Assembly (NCBI GenBank): GCA_949752795.1
Contig: CATKHW010000551.1
Location: 930,001-994,000, forward strand
Direction: 5' to 3'
Length of the DNA stretch: 64,000 nucleotides
Origin: Hyperoodon ampullatus
Lineage: Eukaryota; Chordata; Mammalia; Artiodactyla; Ziphiidae
The first letter of the stretch is position 1. Every line of letters begins with the position of its first letter. The position numbers and the translations under genes are program-made. This document shows, piece after piece, positions 1 to 9,672 of the stretch. The notes below the pieces were generated by a model, which saw nothing but the letters and a program-made list of their open reading frames with translations, had not been told where the DNA came from and did no database searches.

Positions 1-626
1 AAGACACAGGCACCCCAAAGTTTAGGGTTGCTCTGCATACAAGAACCTCAACTTTGGTACACCTAAAATATCCCAGGAAAAAGAGAAATGCATAAAGAAC
101 TTGTGGTAATTTTGTACAACGGAATATCACTCAGACGTGAAATCAGTGTATATAAGGCCAGTAGCAGCATAATGAGTGGATTTAGGTATGATGATTCTAA
201 GGGAAATTAGTCACACAGAAAAAGAATCTTATCATAAGATATCACTTATAGAGGGAATGTCAATATCACAACACATGAACTGAATTAGGAAAGAGAACAG
301 AGTCTCACATTTAGAAAAAAACTCTTATGCCTGCTTCAGGGGAATGGAGAGGTGGGGTGATGCATAAAATCAGAGTATGATATTAGCACAGGTACCATTC
401 CATAAACCAAATACAGAATAGACAAGACCTACACCTTCCTCAGTGAATGGGACTCAACACCCCTATTCCCCGCCGAGGAATATATCTGACTAGTAAGAAT
501 CTTAAAACCTATGTATTCATATGTCTCCGTAAGGAAATCAATTGTGTCTAGACTGGCATAAACAGGTCAGTGAAAACCAGCTCAACCCCATAATAAAAAT
601 GAATTTCAAAAACAAAACAAAAAACA
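1..626 (+). mobile_element. L1 3' end fragment (ORF2 end, 3' UTR, A-tail), degenerate
   Basis: The series GGAATATCACTCAG, a TATCATAAGATATCACTTAT-type motif, a purine-rich GGGGAATGGAGAGGTGGGG stretch and an A-rich end (about 605-626) follows the order of a cetartiodactyl-type L1 3' end. The ORF2 frame is broken here by indels. The homology is recognised by eye from conserved L1 wording; it is ancient and roughly a third diverged. This is the copy in the outermost unit. Confidence 0.8.
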
Positions 627-1419
627 GCAAAATTCTTACACAATTCCTTCAGGGGTTCTAATGAAACCTGGAATGACGCTATCTGCAAAGACTGCTGGAT
701 GAGACATAAGGCTGGACACTTGTGACTGAGAGGACTGGTGAGATTGGGAGAGAAAATGCAGAACCTTTAAAGTAGTAATGCATGCCACCATTCCATGGGT
801 CCCAAATCTCCAGGTAGAAGGGAATATCACTACAGTTATAACATGTATGGGAAACCTAGAGAATGGACACCCTGTGATGGCGAAAGGTTTCTAAAACTCT
901 CCTAATTTTTCCTCTCCTTGTGCTCCACTTTGGCATTCCAACTGCTTTACTATCAATCTCCCAACTTAGGAGAGTCAGCCCCTATAACCTCCTGGTTCGC
1001 ACAGTTTGCTATTTGTGCAGATGATGAAAGGGAAGAGGGAGAGCCAATCAGAGAGTAGATGTAGGCATTTGGACGGGCACATGTCACTCTAATTTCCCGT
1101 CAGGAAGAAGAATTAACCAAAGCCTCAGCCACCCACAGGGAACCAATAAAGCCACCCCTGGAACCAGTATAGGTCCTGAAGCAAAATTGTGGATTTGCGG
1201 CCAGCTCACAAAAATGGGATTTGAAAATTGGAGCTCAGGGGCCCAGCAATTCAAAAACCTGCAGAGTTATAAAGGACTACTCTCTTCCAGAAATCTGTTG
1301 AGGGAAGGCAATGAAGCGGACTTGAAAATGAGGCAGAATTGCACAAAACATATTTCAAGAGGTAAATTGGAATCGCCTTTGAAGCACAGAAAAAGCATCC
1401 CAACTTGGACGGTGATGCA

Positions 1420-1493
1420 CTTGGCCAAAAAGGGCGTATGCCTTTTCCCCTGAATATATTCAGGAGAAAACGCATACGTCCTTTCTGGCCAAT
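1420..1493. repeat. Damaged copy of the 74-bp unit palindrome
   Basis: The two 37-base arms meet at GAATA|TATTC with no spacer. I count five arm-to-arm mismatches here, against none in core units. Examples are CCTTTTCCCC against GGAGAAAACG in the inner arm and TTTCTGGCCAAT at the outer end. This copy shows the decayed state at the array edge. Confidence 0.9.
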
Positions 1494-1505
1494 GAAGCAA
1501 GCATG

Positions 1506-1590
1506 CAATGCAAATCCACACTACAAAGAATTGTCACTTCCCACCGGTCGAAAGGGACATCTGTATATCTGTAAAAACCAGAAAGGCAAG
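1506..1590 (+). mobile_element. L1 ORF2 fragment truncated by the minisatellite
   Basis: It begins at CAATGCAAATC followed by ACTACAAAG, then a CACTTCCCACCGGTC motif. These correspond to the L1 ORF2 segment normally written ATGCAAATCAAAACTAC...TCACACCAGTC. It would continue into the rest of ORF2 as in all other units, but after 1590 the sequence is minisatellite. The missing part resumes at 8419. Confidence 0.8.
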
Positions 1591-2010
1591 AGCGAGATGA
1601 CAAGGGCATGAAGCAATGTGATCCCAAGGGTCATGGAGGATTGTGATGACAAGCGCATGGAGCATTGTGATGACAAGATTATGTAGCATTTTGCTGACAA
1701 AGGCAAGGAGCATTGTGATGACAAGGTTCATGGAGCACTTTGATGACAAGCGTCATGGAGCATTGTGATTACAGGGGTCATGGAGCATTGGGATGACAAG
1801 AGCATGGATCATTGTGATGACAAGGTTCATGGAGCATTTTGATGACAAGAGTCCCGGATCATTGTGTCGTCAGGGTTCATGGAGCGTTGTGATGACAGTG
1901 GTCATGGAGCATTGTGATGACAGGGGTCAGGGAGCATTGTGATGAGAAGGTCATGGACCATTGGGCTGAAAATGTTCATGGAGTATTGTGACGAGAGGCG
2001 TCATGGAGCA
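1591..2010. repeat. Minisatellite block gamma, copy 1
   Basis: A run of unusual monomers: AAGCAATGTGATCCCAAGG, then TATGTAGCATTTTGCTGAC, and later GGGCTGAAAATGTTCATGG. It reappears in the same order at about 6515-7010, an offset of roughly 4.9-5.0 kb. The shared rare variants make a block duplication more likely than independent mutation. Confidence 0.7.
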
Positions 2011-2259
2011 TTGTGATGACAAGGTACTGGAGCATTGTGATGAGAAGACCATGGAGCCTTGTGATGACATGTCTCATGGGGCATTCTGAGGAAAAGGGGC
2101 ATGCAGCATTGTGATTACAGAGTTCTTGGAGCATTGTGGTGACAAGGACATGGAGCATTGGGATGAGAAGGCCATGGAGCGTTCTGATGACATGCATCAT
2201 GGAGCTTTGTGAGGACAAGGGCATGGAGCATTGTGTTTTCAGGGGTCTTGGAGCACTGT

Positions 2260-2655
2260 GATGAAAAGGGCATGGATCATTGTGATGAAAAAGGCATGGA
2301 GCCTGGTCATGACAGGGTTCAAGGAGCATACTGACGACAAGTGTCAGGGAGCATTGTGATGACAAGGGTATTGAGCATTGTGATGACAAAGGTCATGGAG
2401 CATTGTGATGAGAAGACGATGGATAATTGTGATGACGAGCGTCATGGGGCGTTGTGATGATAAGTGTTATGGAACATTTTGATCACAAGGATTTGGAGCA
2501 TTGTGATGACAGAGGTCATGGGGCATTTTGATTTCATTGTGATGACAATAGCCTGAAGCATTATGATGATGGGCATGCTGCATTGTGATGACAGGGTTCA
2601 TGGAGCATTGAGATGAAAAGGGGCATGGAGCATTGTGATTACAGGAGTCTTGGAG
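2260..2655. repeat. Minisatellite block alpha, copy 1
   Basis: The order of rare variants is: GATGAAAAAGGCATGGAGCC, CATACTGACGACAAG, GTTATGGAACATTTTGATCA, TTTGATTTCATTGTGATG and GCATTATGATGATGGGCATG. The TTTGATTTCATTG stretch is a short irregular monomer. The same order recurs at about 4450, 6225 and 7185. Confidence 0.75.
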
Positions 2656-3299
2656 CATTGTGATGACAAGGGCATGGAGCATCGTGAATGAGAAGGCCAT
2701 GGAGAATTCTGATGACATGCGTCATGGAGCTTTGTGATGACAAGGGCATGGAGCATTGTGATTACAGGGGTCTTGGAGCACTGTGATGACAAGGGTCATG
2801 GAGCCTTGTGATGACAAGGCCGTGGAACATTGTGATGGCAGTGGTCATGGAGCATTTTTATGACAGGGGTCATGGAGCATTGTGATGACCAGGGCATGGA
2901 ACACTGTGATACATGGGTCATGGAGGATTGTAATGACAAGCGCATGGAGCATTGTGATAAGAATGGCATCGAGCATTGTGATGAAAAGCATCATGTAGCC
3001 TGTGATGACAAGGGCATGGAACAATGTGATGAGAGGTTTCATGGAGCATTGTGATGACAATGGCATGCAGCATTGTGATGCCAAGGGTCATGGAGCTTTG
3101 TGATGACAAAGGTCATGGAGCATTTTGATGACAAGGGTGTGGTGCATTGTGATGAGAAGGGCAGGGAGCATTGTGATGACATTGTCATGGACCAATTTGA
3201 TGAAAAGTGTCATGGAACATTTTGATGACAGGGGTTATGGAACATTGAGATGTCAAGGGTCATGGAACATTTCCATGACAGGGTTTAAGGACCATTGTG

Positions 3300-3540
3300 A
3301 TGACAGGGGAGTGGGTGTATTGTGATGACTAGTGAGGGAACATGTTGATATCAGTGGTGAGAGAGCATTTTTTATAAGAAGTGCATGGAGCATTGTGATG
3401 ACAATCTTTATGGAGCATTGTGATGACAAGGTTGTGGAGCATTGTGATGACAAGGGTCATGGAGCATTGTGTTGACAAAGGCATGGAGCATTGTGATGAC
3501 AAGTGTCACGGAGCATTGTGATGAAAAGTTCATGGAGCAT
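3300..3540. repeat. Minisatellite block delta, copy 1
   Basis: Marked by GTTGATATCAGTGGTGAGAG, followed by ATAAGAAGTGCATGG. A second copy with the same GATATCAGTGGTGAGAGAGC string lies at about 5420-5720, an offset near 2.1 kb that matches the alpha copy 1 to copy 2 offset. Alpha and delta were therefore probably duplicated together. Confidence 0.65.
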
Positions 3541-3825
3541 TGTGGTGACAAAGTTCACAGAGCCTTGTGATGATGAGGGCATGGACCATTGTGATGACAC
3601 AGGTCATGAAGCCTTTTGAAGACTGGAGTCACGGAGAATTGTGATGACTGGGGTCATGGAGCATTGTGATGACAAGGGCATGGAGCTTTGTGATGACAGG
3701 GGCATAGGGCATTGGTCTGACAAGTTTCATGGATAATTGTGTTGACAGTGGGCATGGCACATTGTGATGACAAGGTCATGGAGCATTGTGAAGACAAGGT
3801 CATGGAGTATTGTGAAGACAGGTGT

Positions 3826-4400
3826 CATGGAGCATTGTGATGACATATTTCATGGTCCATTGTGATGACAATGGCATGGAGCATTGTGATGCCAAGTGTT
3901 ATGGAGGATTGTGATGACAAAGGTAATGGAGCATTGTGATGACAAGGGCTTGGATCATTGTGATGACAAGGGCATGGAGCATTGTGATGACAACGGGCAG
4001 TGAGAATTTTGATGAAAAGGTCATGAAGCATTGTGATAACAAAGGCATTGAGCTTGCTATGACAGGGGTCATGGGGCATTGCGATGACAAGTGCATGGAG
4101 AATTGTGATGACAAGAGCATGTAACATAGTGATGAGAACTGTCATGGAGCACTGTGATGACAAGGACGTGGAGAATTGTGATGACAAGGGACATGGTGCA
4201 TTGTCATAACCAGGGCATGGAGCATTGTGATGGCAAGACCGTGGAGCACTGTGATGAGAAGACCATGGATAATTGTGATGACGAGCATCATGGAACACTG
4301 TAATGACAAGGGGCATGGAGCATTGTGATGACAGGTGTCATGGAGCATTGTGACGACAGGGGTCATGGATCATTGTGATGACAAGTGTCACGGAGCATTC
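3826..4400. repeat. Minisatellite block beta, copy 1
   Basis: Rare variants in order: GATGACATATTTCATGGTCC, GATGCCAAGTGTTATGG, GAGCTTGCTATGACAGGGG, GACAAGAGCATGTAACATAG and GCATCATGGAACACTGTAAT. The order recurs at about 7669-8220, and in shorter form at about 6010-6165 and 8225-8400. Confidence 0.7.
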
Positions 4401-4449
4401 TGATGACAAGCTTGTGGAGTATTGTGATGACAATGGCATGGAGCATTGT

Positions 4450-4850
4450 GATGAAAAGGGCATGGATCACTGTGATGAAAAAGGCATGGAGACTTGTCAT
4501 GACAGGGTTCAATGAGCATACTGACGACAGGTGTCAGGGAGCATTGTGATGACAAGTGTATTGAGAATTGTGATGACAAGGGTCATGGAGCATTGTGATG
4601 AGAAGTCCATGGATAATTGTGATGGCCAGCATCATGGGGCGTTGTGATGACAAGTATTATGGAACATTGTGATCACAAGGGTTTGGAGCATTGTGATGAC
4701 AGAGGTCATGGATCATTTTGATTTCATTGTGATGACAATAGCATGAAGCATTATGATGATGGGCATGGTGCATTATGATGACAGGGTTCATGGATCATTG
4801 AGATGAAAAGGGGCATGGAGCATTGTGATTACAGGGGTCTTGGAGCATTG
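4450..4850. repeat. Minisatellite block alpha, copy 2
   Basis: Same variant order as copy 1, offset by about 2190 bases. It includes CATACTGACGACAGG, TATTATGGAACATTGTGATC and TTTGATTTCATTGTGATG. It differs from copy 1 by scattered substitutions, so the duplication is not recent. Confidence 0.75.
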
Positions 4851-5419
4851 TGATGAGAAGGGTCATGGAGCCTTGTAATGACAAGGCCATGGAACATCGT
4901 GATGGCAGGGGTAATGGAGCATTGTTATCACAGGTGTAATGGAGCATTGTGATGGCAAGGGCATGGAGCATTGTGATGAGAAGGCCATGGAGCATTCTGA
5001 TGACATGTGTCAGGTAGCATTGTGATGACAATGGCATGGAGCAATGTGATGAGAGCGTTCATGGAGCATTGTGATGACCATGACATGGAGCATTGTGATG
5101 CAAAGGGTCATGGATCTTTGTGATGACAAAGGTCATGGAGCATTTTGATGACAAGGGCGTGGTGCATTGTGATGAGAAGGGCAGGGAGCATTGTGATGAC
5201 AGGGTCATGGAACAATTTGATGAAAAGGGTCATGCAACATTTTGATGACAGGGGTTATGGAACATTGTGATGTCAGGGGTCATTGAGCATTTTGATGAAA
5301 TGGTTCATGGAGCATTTTGATGACAGGGGTTATGGAACATTGTGATGTCAGGGGTCATCGAACATTGTGATGATAAGTGCATGTAGAATTGTGATGACAG
5401 GAGTCATGGAACATTGTGA

Positions 5420-5720
5420 TGACAGGGGTGAGGGAGTATTGTGATGAATAGTGATGTAACATTGTGATATCAGTGGTGAGAGAGCATTTTGATGAGAAGT
5501 GCATGGAGCATTGTGATGACAAGGTTTATGGAGCATTGTGATGACAAGATTGTGGAGCACTGTGATGACAAGCGCATGGCACATTGTGATGACATGGGTC
5601 ATGGAGCATTGTGCTGACAAGCGCATGGAGCATTGTGATGACAAGGGTCATGGAGCATTGTGCTGAGAAAGGCATAGAGCATTGTGATGACAAGGGTCAA
5701 AGAGCATTGTGATGAAATGT
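5420..5720. repeat. Minisatellite block delta, copy 2
   Basis: Carries GTGATATCAGTGGTGAGAG followed by a GAGAAGTGCATGG monomer, as in copy 1. It belongs to the same ~2.1-2.2-kb duplicated segment as alpha copy 2. Confidence 0.65.
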
Positions 5721-6009
5721 TCATGGAGCATTGTGGTTAAAAAGTCACAGAGACTGTAGATGAGGAGGGCATGGACCATTGTGATGACAAAGGTCATGAA
5801 GCATTGTGATGACTGGAGTCACGGAGAATTGTGATGACAGGGGTCGTGGAGCATTGTGATAAGAAGGGCATGGAACATTGTGATGACAAGGGCATGGAGC
5901 ATTGGTCTAATAAGTTTCATGGATTATTGCGATGACAGTTGGAATGGCGCATTGTGATGACAAGGGCATGGAGCACTGTGATGACCAGGTCATGCAGTAT
6001 TGTGAAGAC

Positions 6010-6165
6010 AGGTGTCAGGGAGCATTGTGATGACATATGTAATGGCCCATTGTGATGACAATGGCATGGAGCATTGTGTTGCCAAGTGTCATGGAGGATT
6101 CTGATGACAAAGGTAATGGAGCATTGTGATGACAATGGCTTGGAGCATTGTGATGACAAGGGTCA
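6010..6165. repeat. Minisatellite block beta, short copy 2
   Basis: GATGACATATGTAATGGCCC, then GTTGCCAAGTGTCATGGAGG: the opening monomers of block beta only. The later beta markers, such as the TTGCTATGACAGG monomer, do not follow, so this copy is partial. Confidence 0.6.
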
Positions 6166-6224
6166 GGGAGCATTCTGATGACAAGCTTGTGGAGTAATTT
6201 GATGACATTGGCATGGAGCATTGT

Positions 6225-6505
6225 GATGAAAACGGCATGGGGCATTGTGATGAAAAAGGCATGGAGCCTTTTCGTGACAGGTTTCAAGGAGCATTCTGAC
6301 GACAAGTGTCAGGGAGCATTGTGATGACAAGTGTATTGAAAATTATGATGACAAAGGTCATGGAGCATTGTGATGAAAAGGGCATGGAGTATTGTGATGA
6401 AAGGCATCATGGAGCGTTGTGATGACAAGTGTTATGGAACATTGTGATCACAAGGGTTTGGAGCATTGTGAGGACAGAGGTCTTGGATCATTTTGATTTC
6501 AAGGA
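6225..6505. repeat. Minisatellite block alpha, copy 3 (partial)
   Basis: Contains the CATTCTGACGACAAG, GTTATGGAACATTGTGATCA and TTTTGATTTCAAGGAACATG variants of block alpha. It is cut short after GATTTC, where copies 1, 2 and 4 continue with ATTGTGATGACAATAGC. Block gamma copy 2 begins close after it. Confidence 0.65.
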
Positions 6506-6514
6506 ACATGGAGC

Positions 6515-7010
6515 ATTGTGATGACAAGGGCAGGAAGCAATGTGATCCCAAGGTTCATGGAGTATTGTGAGGACAAGCGCATAGAGCATCGTAATGACAG
6601 GGTCATGTAGCATTTTGCTGACAAAGGCATGGAGCATTGAGATGACAGGTGTCCAGGAGCACTGTGATGGCAAGCGTCAAGGAGCATTGTGTTTACAGGG
6701 GTCAAGGAGCATTGGGATGACAAGGGCATGCATCATTGTGATGCCAAGTGTCATGGAGCATTGGGCTGAAAATGTTCATGGAGTTTTGTGATGACAGGGG
6801 TCATGGAGCATTGTGATGACTAGGGAATGGAGCATTGTGATGACAAGAGTACCGGATCATTGTGTTGTCAGGTGTCATGGAGCGTTGTGATGACAGTGGT
6901 CATGGAGCACTGTGATGATATTGGTCAAGGAGCATTGTAATGAGAAGGTCATGGAGCATTGGGCTGAAAACGTTCATGGAGTATTGTGATGACAGGCGTC
7001 ATGGAGCATT
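6515..7010. repeat. Minisatellite block gamma, copy 2
   Basis: Shares AAGCAATGTGATCCCAAGG, CATGTAGCATTTTGCTGAC and two GGGCTGAAAA monomers with copy 1 at 1591-2010. It is slightly longer than copy 1 because of extra inserted monomers. Confidence 0.7.
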
Positions 7011-7184
7011 GTGATGATAAGGGAATGGAGCATTTTGATGACAATGTCCTGGAGCATTGTGATGAGAAGTCCATGGAGCCTTGTGATGCCAAGTCTCATG
7101 GAGCATTCTGATGAAAAGGGGCATGGAGCATTGTGATTACAGGGGTCTAGGACCATTGTGATGACAAGGGCATGGAGCATTGTG

Positions 7185-7550
7185 ATGAAAAGTGCATGGA
7201 TCATTGTGATGAAAAAGGCATGGAGCCTTGTCATGAAAGGGTTCAAGGAGCATACCGATGGCAAGAGTAAGGGAGCATTGTGATGACATGTGTATTGAGC
7301 ATTGTGATGACAAATGTCATGGGGCATTGTGATGAGAAGTCCATGGATAATTGTGATGACCAGCGTCATGGGGCATTGTGATGACAAGTGTTATGGAACA
7401 TTGTGATCACAAGGGTTTGGAGCATTGTGATGACAGAGTTCATGGAGCATTTTGATTTCATTGTGATGACAATAGCATGAAGCATTATGATGATGGGCAT
7501 GGTGCATTGTGATGACAGTGTTCATGGAGCATTTTGATGAAAAGGGTCAT
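7185..7550. repeat. Minisatellite block alpha, copy 4
   Basis: Same variant order as the other alpha copies, including GTTATGGAACATTGTGATCA, TTTGATTTCATTGTGATG and GCATTATGATGATGGGCATG. With copy 3 just upstream, it shows alpha was duplicated at more than one time. Confidence 0.7.
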
Positions 7551-7668
7551 GGAGCATTTGTCTGACAAGTTTCATGGATTATTGTGATGACAGTGGGCAT
7601 TGCACATTGTGATGACAAGGGCATGAAGCATTGTGATGACAAGGTCATGGAGTATTGTGAAGACAGGT

Positions 7669-8220
7669 GTCAGGGAGCATTGTGATGACATATGTCATGT
7701 TCCATTGTGATGACAATAACACGGAGCATTGTGATGCCAAGTGTCATGGAGGATTGTTGTGACAAACGTAAAGGAGCATTTTGATGACAAGGGCATGGAG
7801 CATTGAGATGACAAGGTCCACTGATAATTTTAATGTCCAGGTCGTGAAACATTGTGATGACAAGCGCATGGAGCTTCCTATGACAGGGGTCATGGAGCAT
7901 TGCGATGACAAGTGCATGGAGTATTGTGATGACAAGAGCATATAACATTGTGATGAGAAGTGCCATGGAGCATTGTGATGACAAGGAAGTGGAGAATTGT
8001 GAGGACGAGGGACATTGAGCTTTGAGATGACCAGGGCATGGAGAATTGTGATGGCAAAACCGTGGAGCATTTTGATGAGAAGACCTTGCGTAATTGTGAT
8101 GACGAGCATCATGAAGCACTGTAATGACAAGGGGCATGAAGCATTGTGATGACAGGTGTCAGGGAGCATTGTGATGACAGGGGTCATGGAGCATTGTGAT
8201 GACAAGGGCACGGAGCATTG
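7669..8220. repeat. Minisatellite block beta, copy 3
   Basis: Near full-length partner of copy 1, offset about 3.83 kb. It shares the ACATATGTCATGTTCC-type opening, GATGCCAAGTGTCATGGAGG, the CTATGACAGGGG monomer and the GCATCATGAAGCACTGTAAT monomer. A shorter repeat of its middle follows at about 8225-8400. Confidence 0.7.
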
Positions 8221-8224
8221 TGAT

Positions 8225-8400
8225 GACAAGGGCCATTGAGAATTTTGATGACAAGGTCATGAAGCATTGTGATGACAAACACTTGGAGCTTGCTATGACA
8301 GGGGGCATGGAACATTGCAATGACAAGTGCATGGAGAATTGTGATGACAAGAGCATGTAACATTGTGATGACAGGTGTCATGGAGCATTATTATGACAAG
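8225..8400. repeat. Minisatellite block beta, terminal partial copy
   Basis: GAGAATTTTGATGACAAGG, then GAGCTTGCTATGACAGGGGG and GACAAGAGCATGTAACATTG, as in the middle of beta copies 1 and 3. It ends about 20 bases before the junction with satellite sequence. Confidence 0.6.
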
Positions 8401-8418
8401 GGCCATAGTGCATTCTGA

Positions 8419-8808
8419 CATAAGATATCACTTATGAAGGGAATGTAAACATGGCTACATATGAACTGAATTAGGAAAGAGAACAGTGTCTCAGATATAG
8501 AAAACACACTTATGCTTGCTTAAGGGGAAAGGAGAGGTGGGGAGACACACAAAACCAGAGTTTGATATTAGCACAGGTAACATTCCATAATCCAAATACA
8601 GAAGAGACAAGCCCTACTCCTTCCTCAGTGAACGGGACTCAACACCCTAATTCCCGGCAGAGAAATATATCTGACTAGTAAGAATCTTAAAACCTATGTA
8701 TTGATATGTCTCCGTAAAGGAACCAAGTGTGCCTAGCACGACATAAACACGGCAGTGAGAAGCAGCTCAAACCCACTATAAAAATGAATTTCAAAACAAA
8801 ACAAAAAA
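8419..8808 (+). mobile_element. L1 3' UTR and A-rich tail, right of the minisatellite
   Basis: CATAAGATATCACTTATGAA corresponds to the last codons of L1 ORF2. It is followed by the 3' UTR-like GGGGAAAGGAGAGGTGGGG stretch and the A-rich end (about 8780-8808). The ORF2 sequence expected upstream is absent, having been replaced by minisatellite. Confidence 0.8.
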
Positions 8809-9585
8809 CAGTTTAATTCTTACACAATACCTTCAGGGGTTCTGATGAAACTTGGAATGACCCTGTCTACAACGACAGCTGGATGTGGCATAAGGCTGGT
8901 CACTTGGGACTGAGACGATTGGTGAGATTGGGTGAGAAAAGGCAGACCCTCTAAAGCAATAATTCCTGCCCATCATTCCATGGTTCCCAACTCTCCAGGT
9001 AGATGGGAATATCACTACAGTTATAACATGTATGGGAAACCTAGAGAATGGACACCCTCTGATGGAGAAAGGTTTCTAAAACTCTACTAATTTTTTTTCT
9101 CTCCTTGTGCTCCAACTTGACATTCCAACTGCTTTAATATCAATCTCCCAACTTGGAGAGTCAACCCCTATAACCTGTTTCGCACAGTTGGCACATTGTT
9201 CAGAGGATATAAGGGAAAAGGGAGAACCAATGAGAGAGTAGCTGTAGGCATTTGGACGGCCACATGTCACTCTAATTTCCCGTCACGAAGAAGAATTAAC
9301 CAAACTCTCAGCCTGCCCCCCCCCCCGGAACCTGTACAGGTCCTGAAGCAAAACTATGGATTTGCGGTCAGCTCACAAAAACGCGAGTTGAGAACTGGAG
9401 CACAGCGGCACAGCATTTCACTAACTTGCAGAGTTATAAAGGACTACTCTCTTCCAAAAATCTGTTGAGGGAAAGCCACGAGGCAGACTTTAAAATGATG
9501 CAGAATTGCACGAAACAGATTTCAAGAAGTATATTGGAATTGCCTTTAAACACAGGAAAAGCATCACAACTTCGACAACTATGGA

Positions 9586-9659
9586 ATTGTCCATAAAGGG
9601 CGTATGCGTTTTCACCTGAATATATTCAGGAGAAAACGCATACGCCGATTTTGACCAAC
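9586..9659. repeat. Most degraded copy of the unit palindrome
   Basis: The inner arms around GAATA|TATTC are still paired, but the outer arms (ATTGTCCATAAAGGG against CCGATTTTGACCAAC) mismatch at several positions; I count seven in total. This unit adjoins the minisatellite. Confidence 0.85.
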
Positions 9660-9672
9660 CAAACAACTGCAC

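Larger units (their letters stand above)
1..1590 (+). repeat. Macrosatellite, diverged edge unit (left part)
   Basis: This is the same unit as the rest of the array, entering about 20 bases into the phase used here and stopping where the minisatellite begins. It shows the L1-derived part, the A-rich tail, the unassigned middle and a damaged palindrome. Compared with the core units it carries many substitutions and small indels, so it is an old edge copy. The alignment ends after the shared motif GAAAGGCAAG (1581-1590), beyond which the sequence switches to minisatellite. Confidence 0.93.
1591..8418. repeat. G-rich 23-25-bp minisatellite (~280 monomers) inside a satellite unit
   Basis: Degenerate head-to-tail monomers share the core GGAGCATTGTGATGACA, joined by a variable linker of the type AGGG(G)(T)CAT, giving periods of 23, 24 and 25 bases. 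The + strand is strongly G-rich relative to C. Monomers differ at many sites, so the array is old, yet strings of the same odd variants recur kilobases apart (see the block entries), which shows growth by block duplication. It sits exactly inside the L1-derived part of one unit: GAAAGGCAAG on the left and CATAAGATATCAC on the right are both standard unit sequence. No transcript, gene or known mobile element is evident. Confidence 0.95.

Noticed and set aside
1976..8381. Minus-strand frames of 60-163 codons in the minisatellite with an HNAPCPCH-like periodic peptide
   Set aside because: A stop-free 24-base monomer gives an open periodic frame automatically. Monomers of 23 and 25 bases throw the frame off repeatedly, the peptides share no family, and there is no promoter or splice context.
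1591..8418. CRISPR array
   Set aside because: No constant repeat with unique spacers: the monomers are contiguous degenerate copies of 23-25 bases, and the context is mammalian L1-derived satellite.
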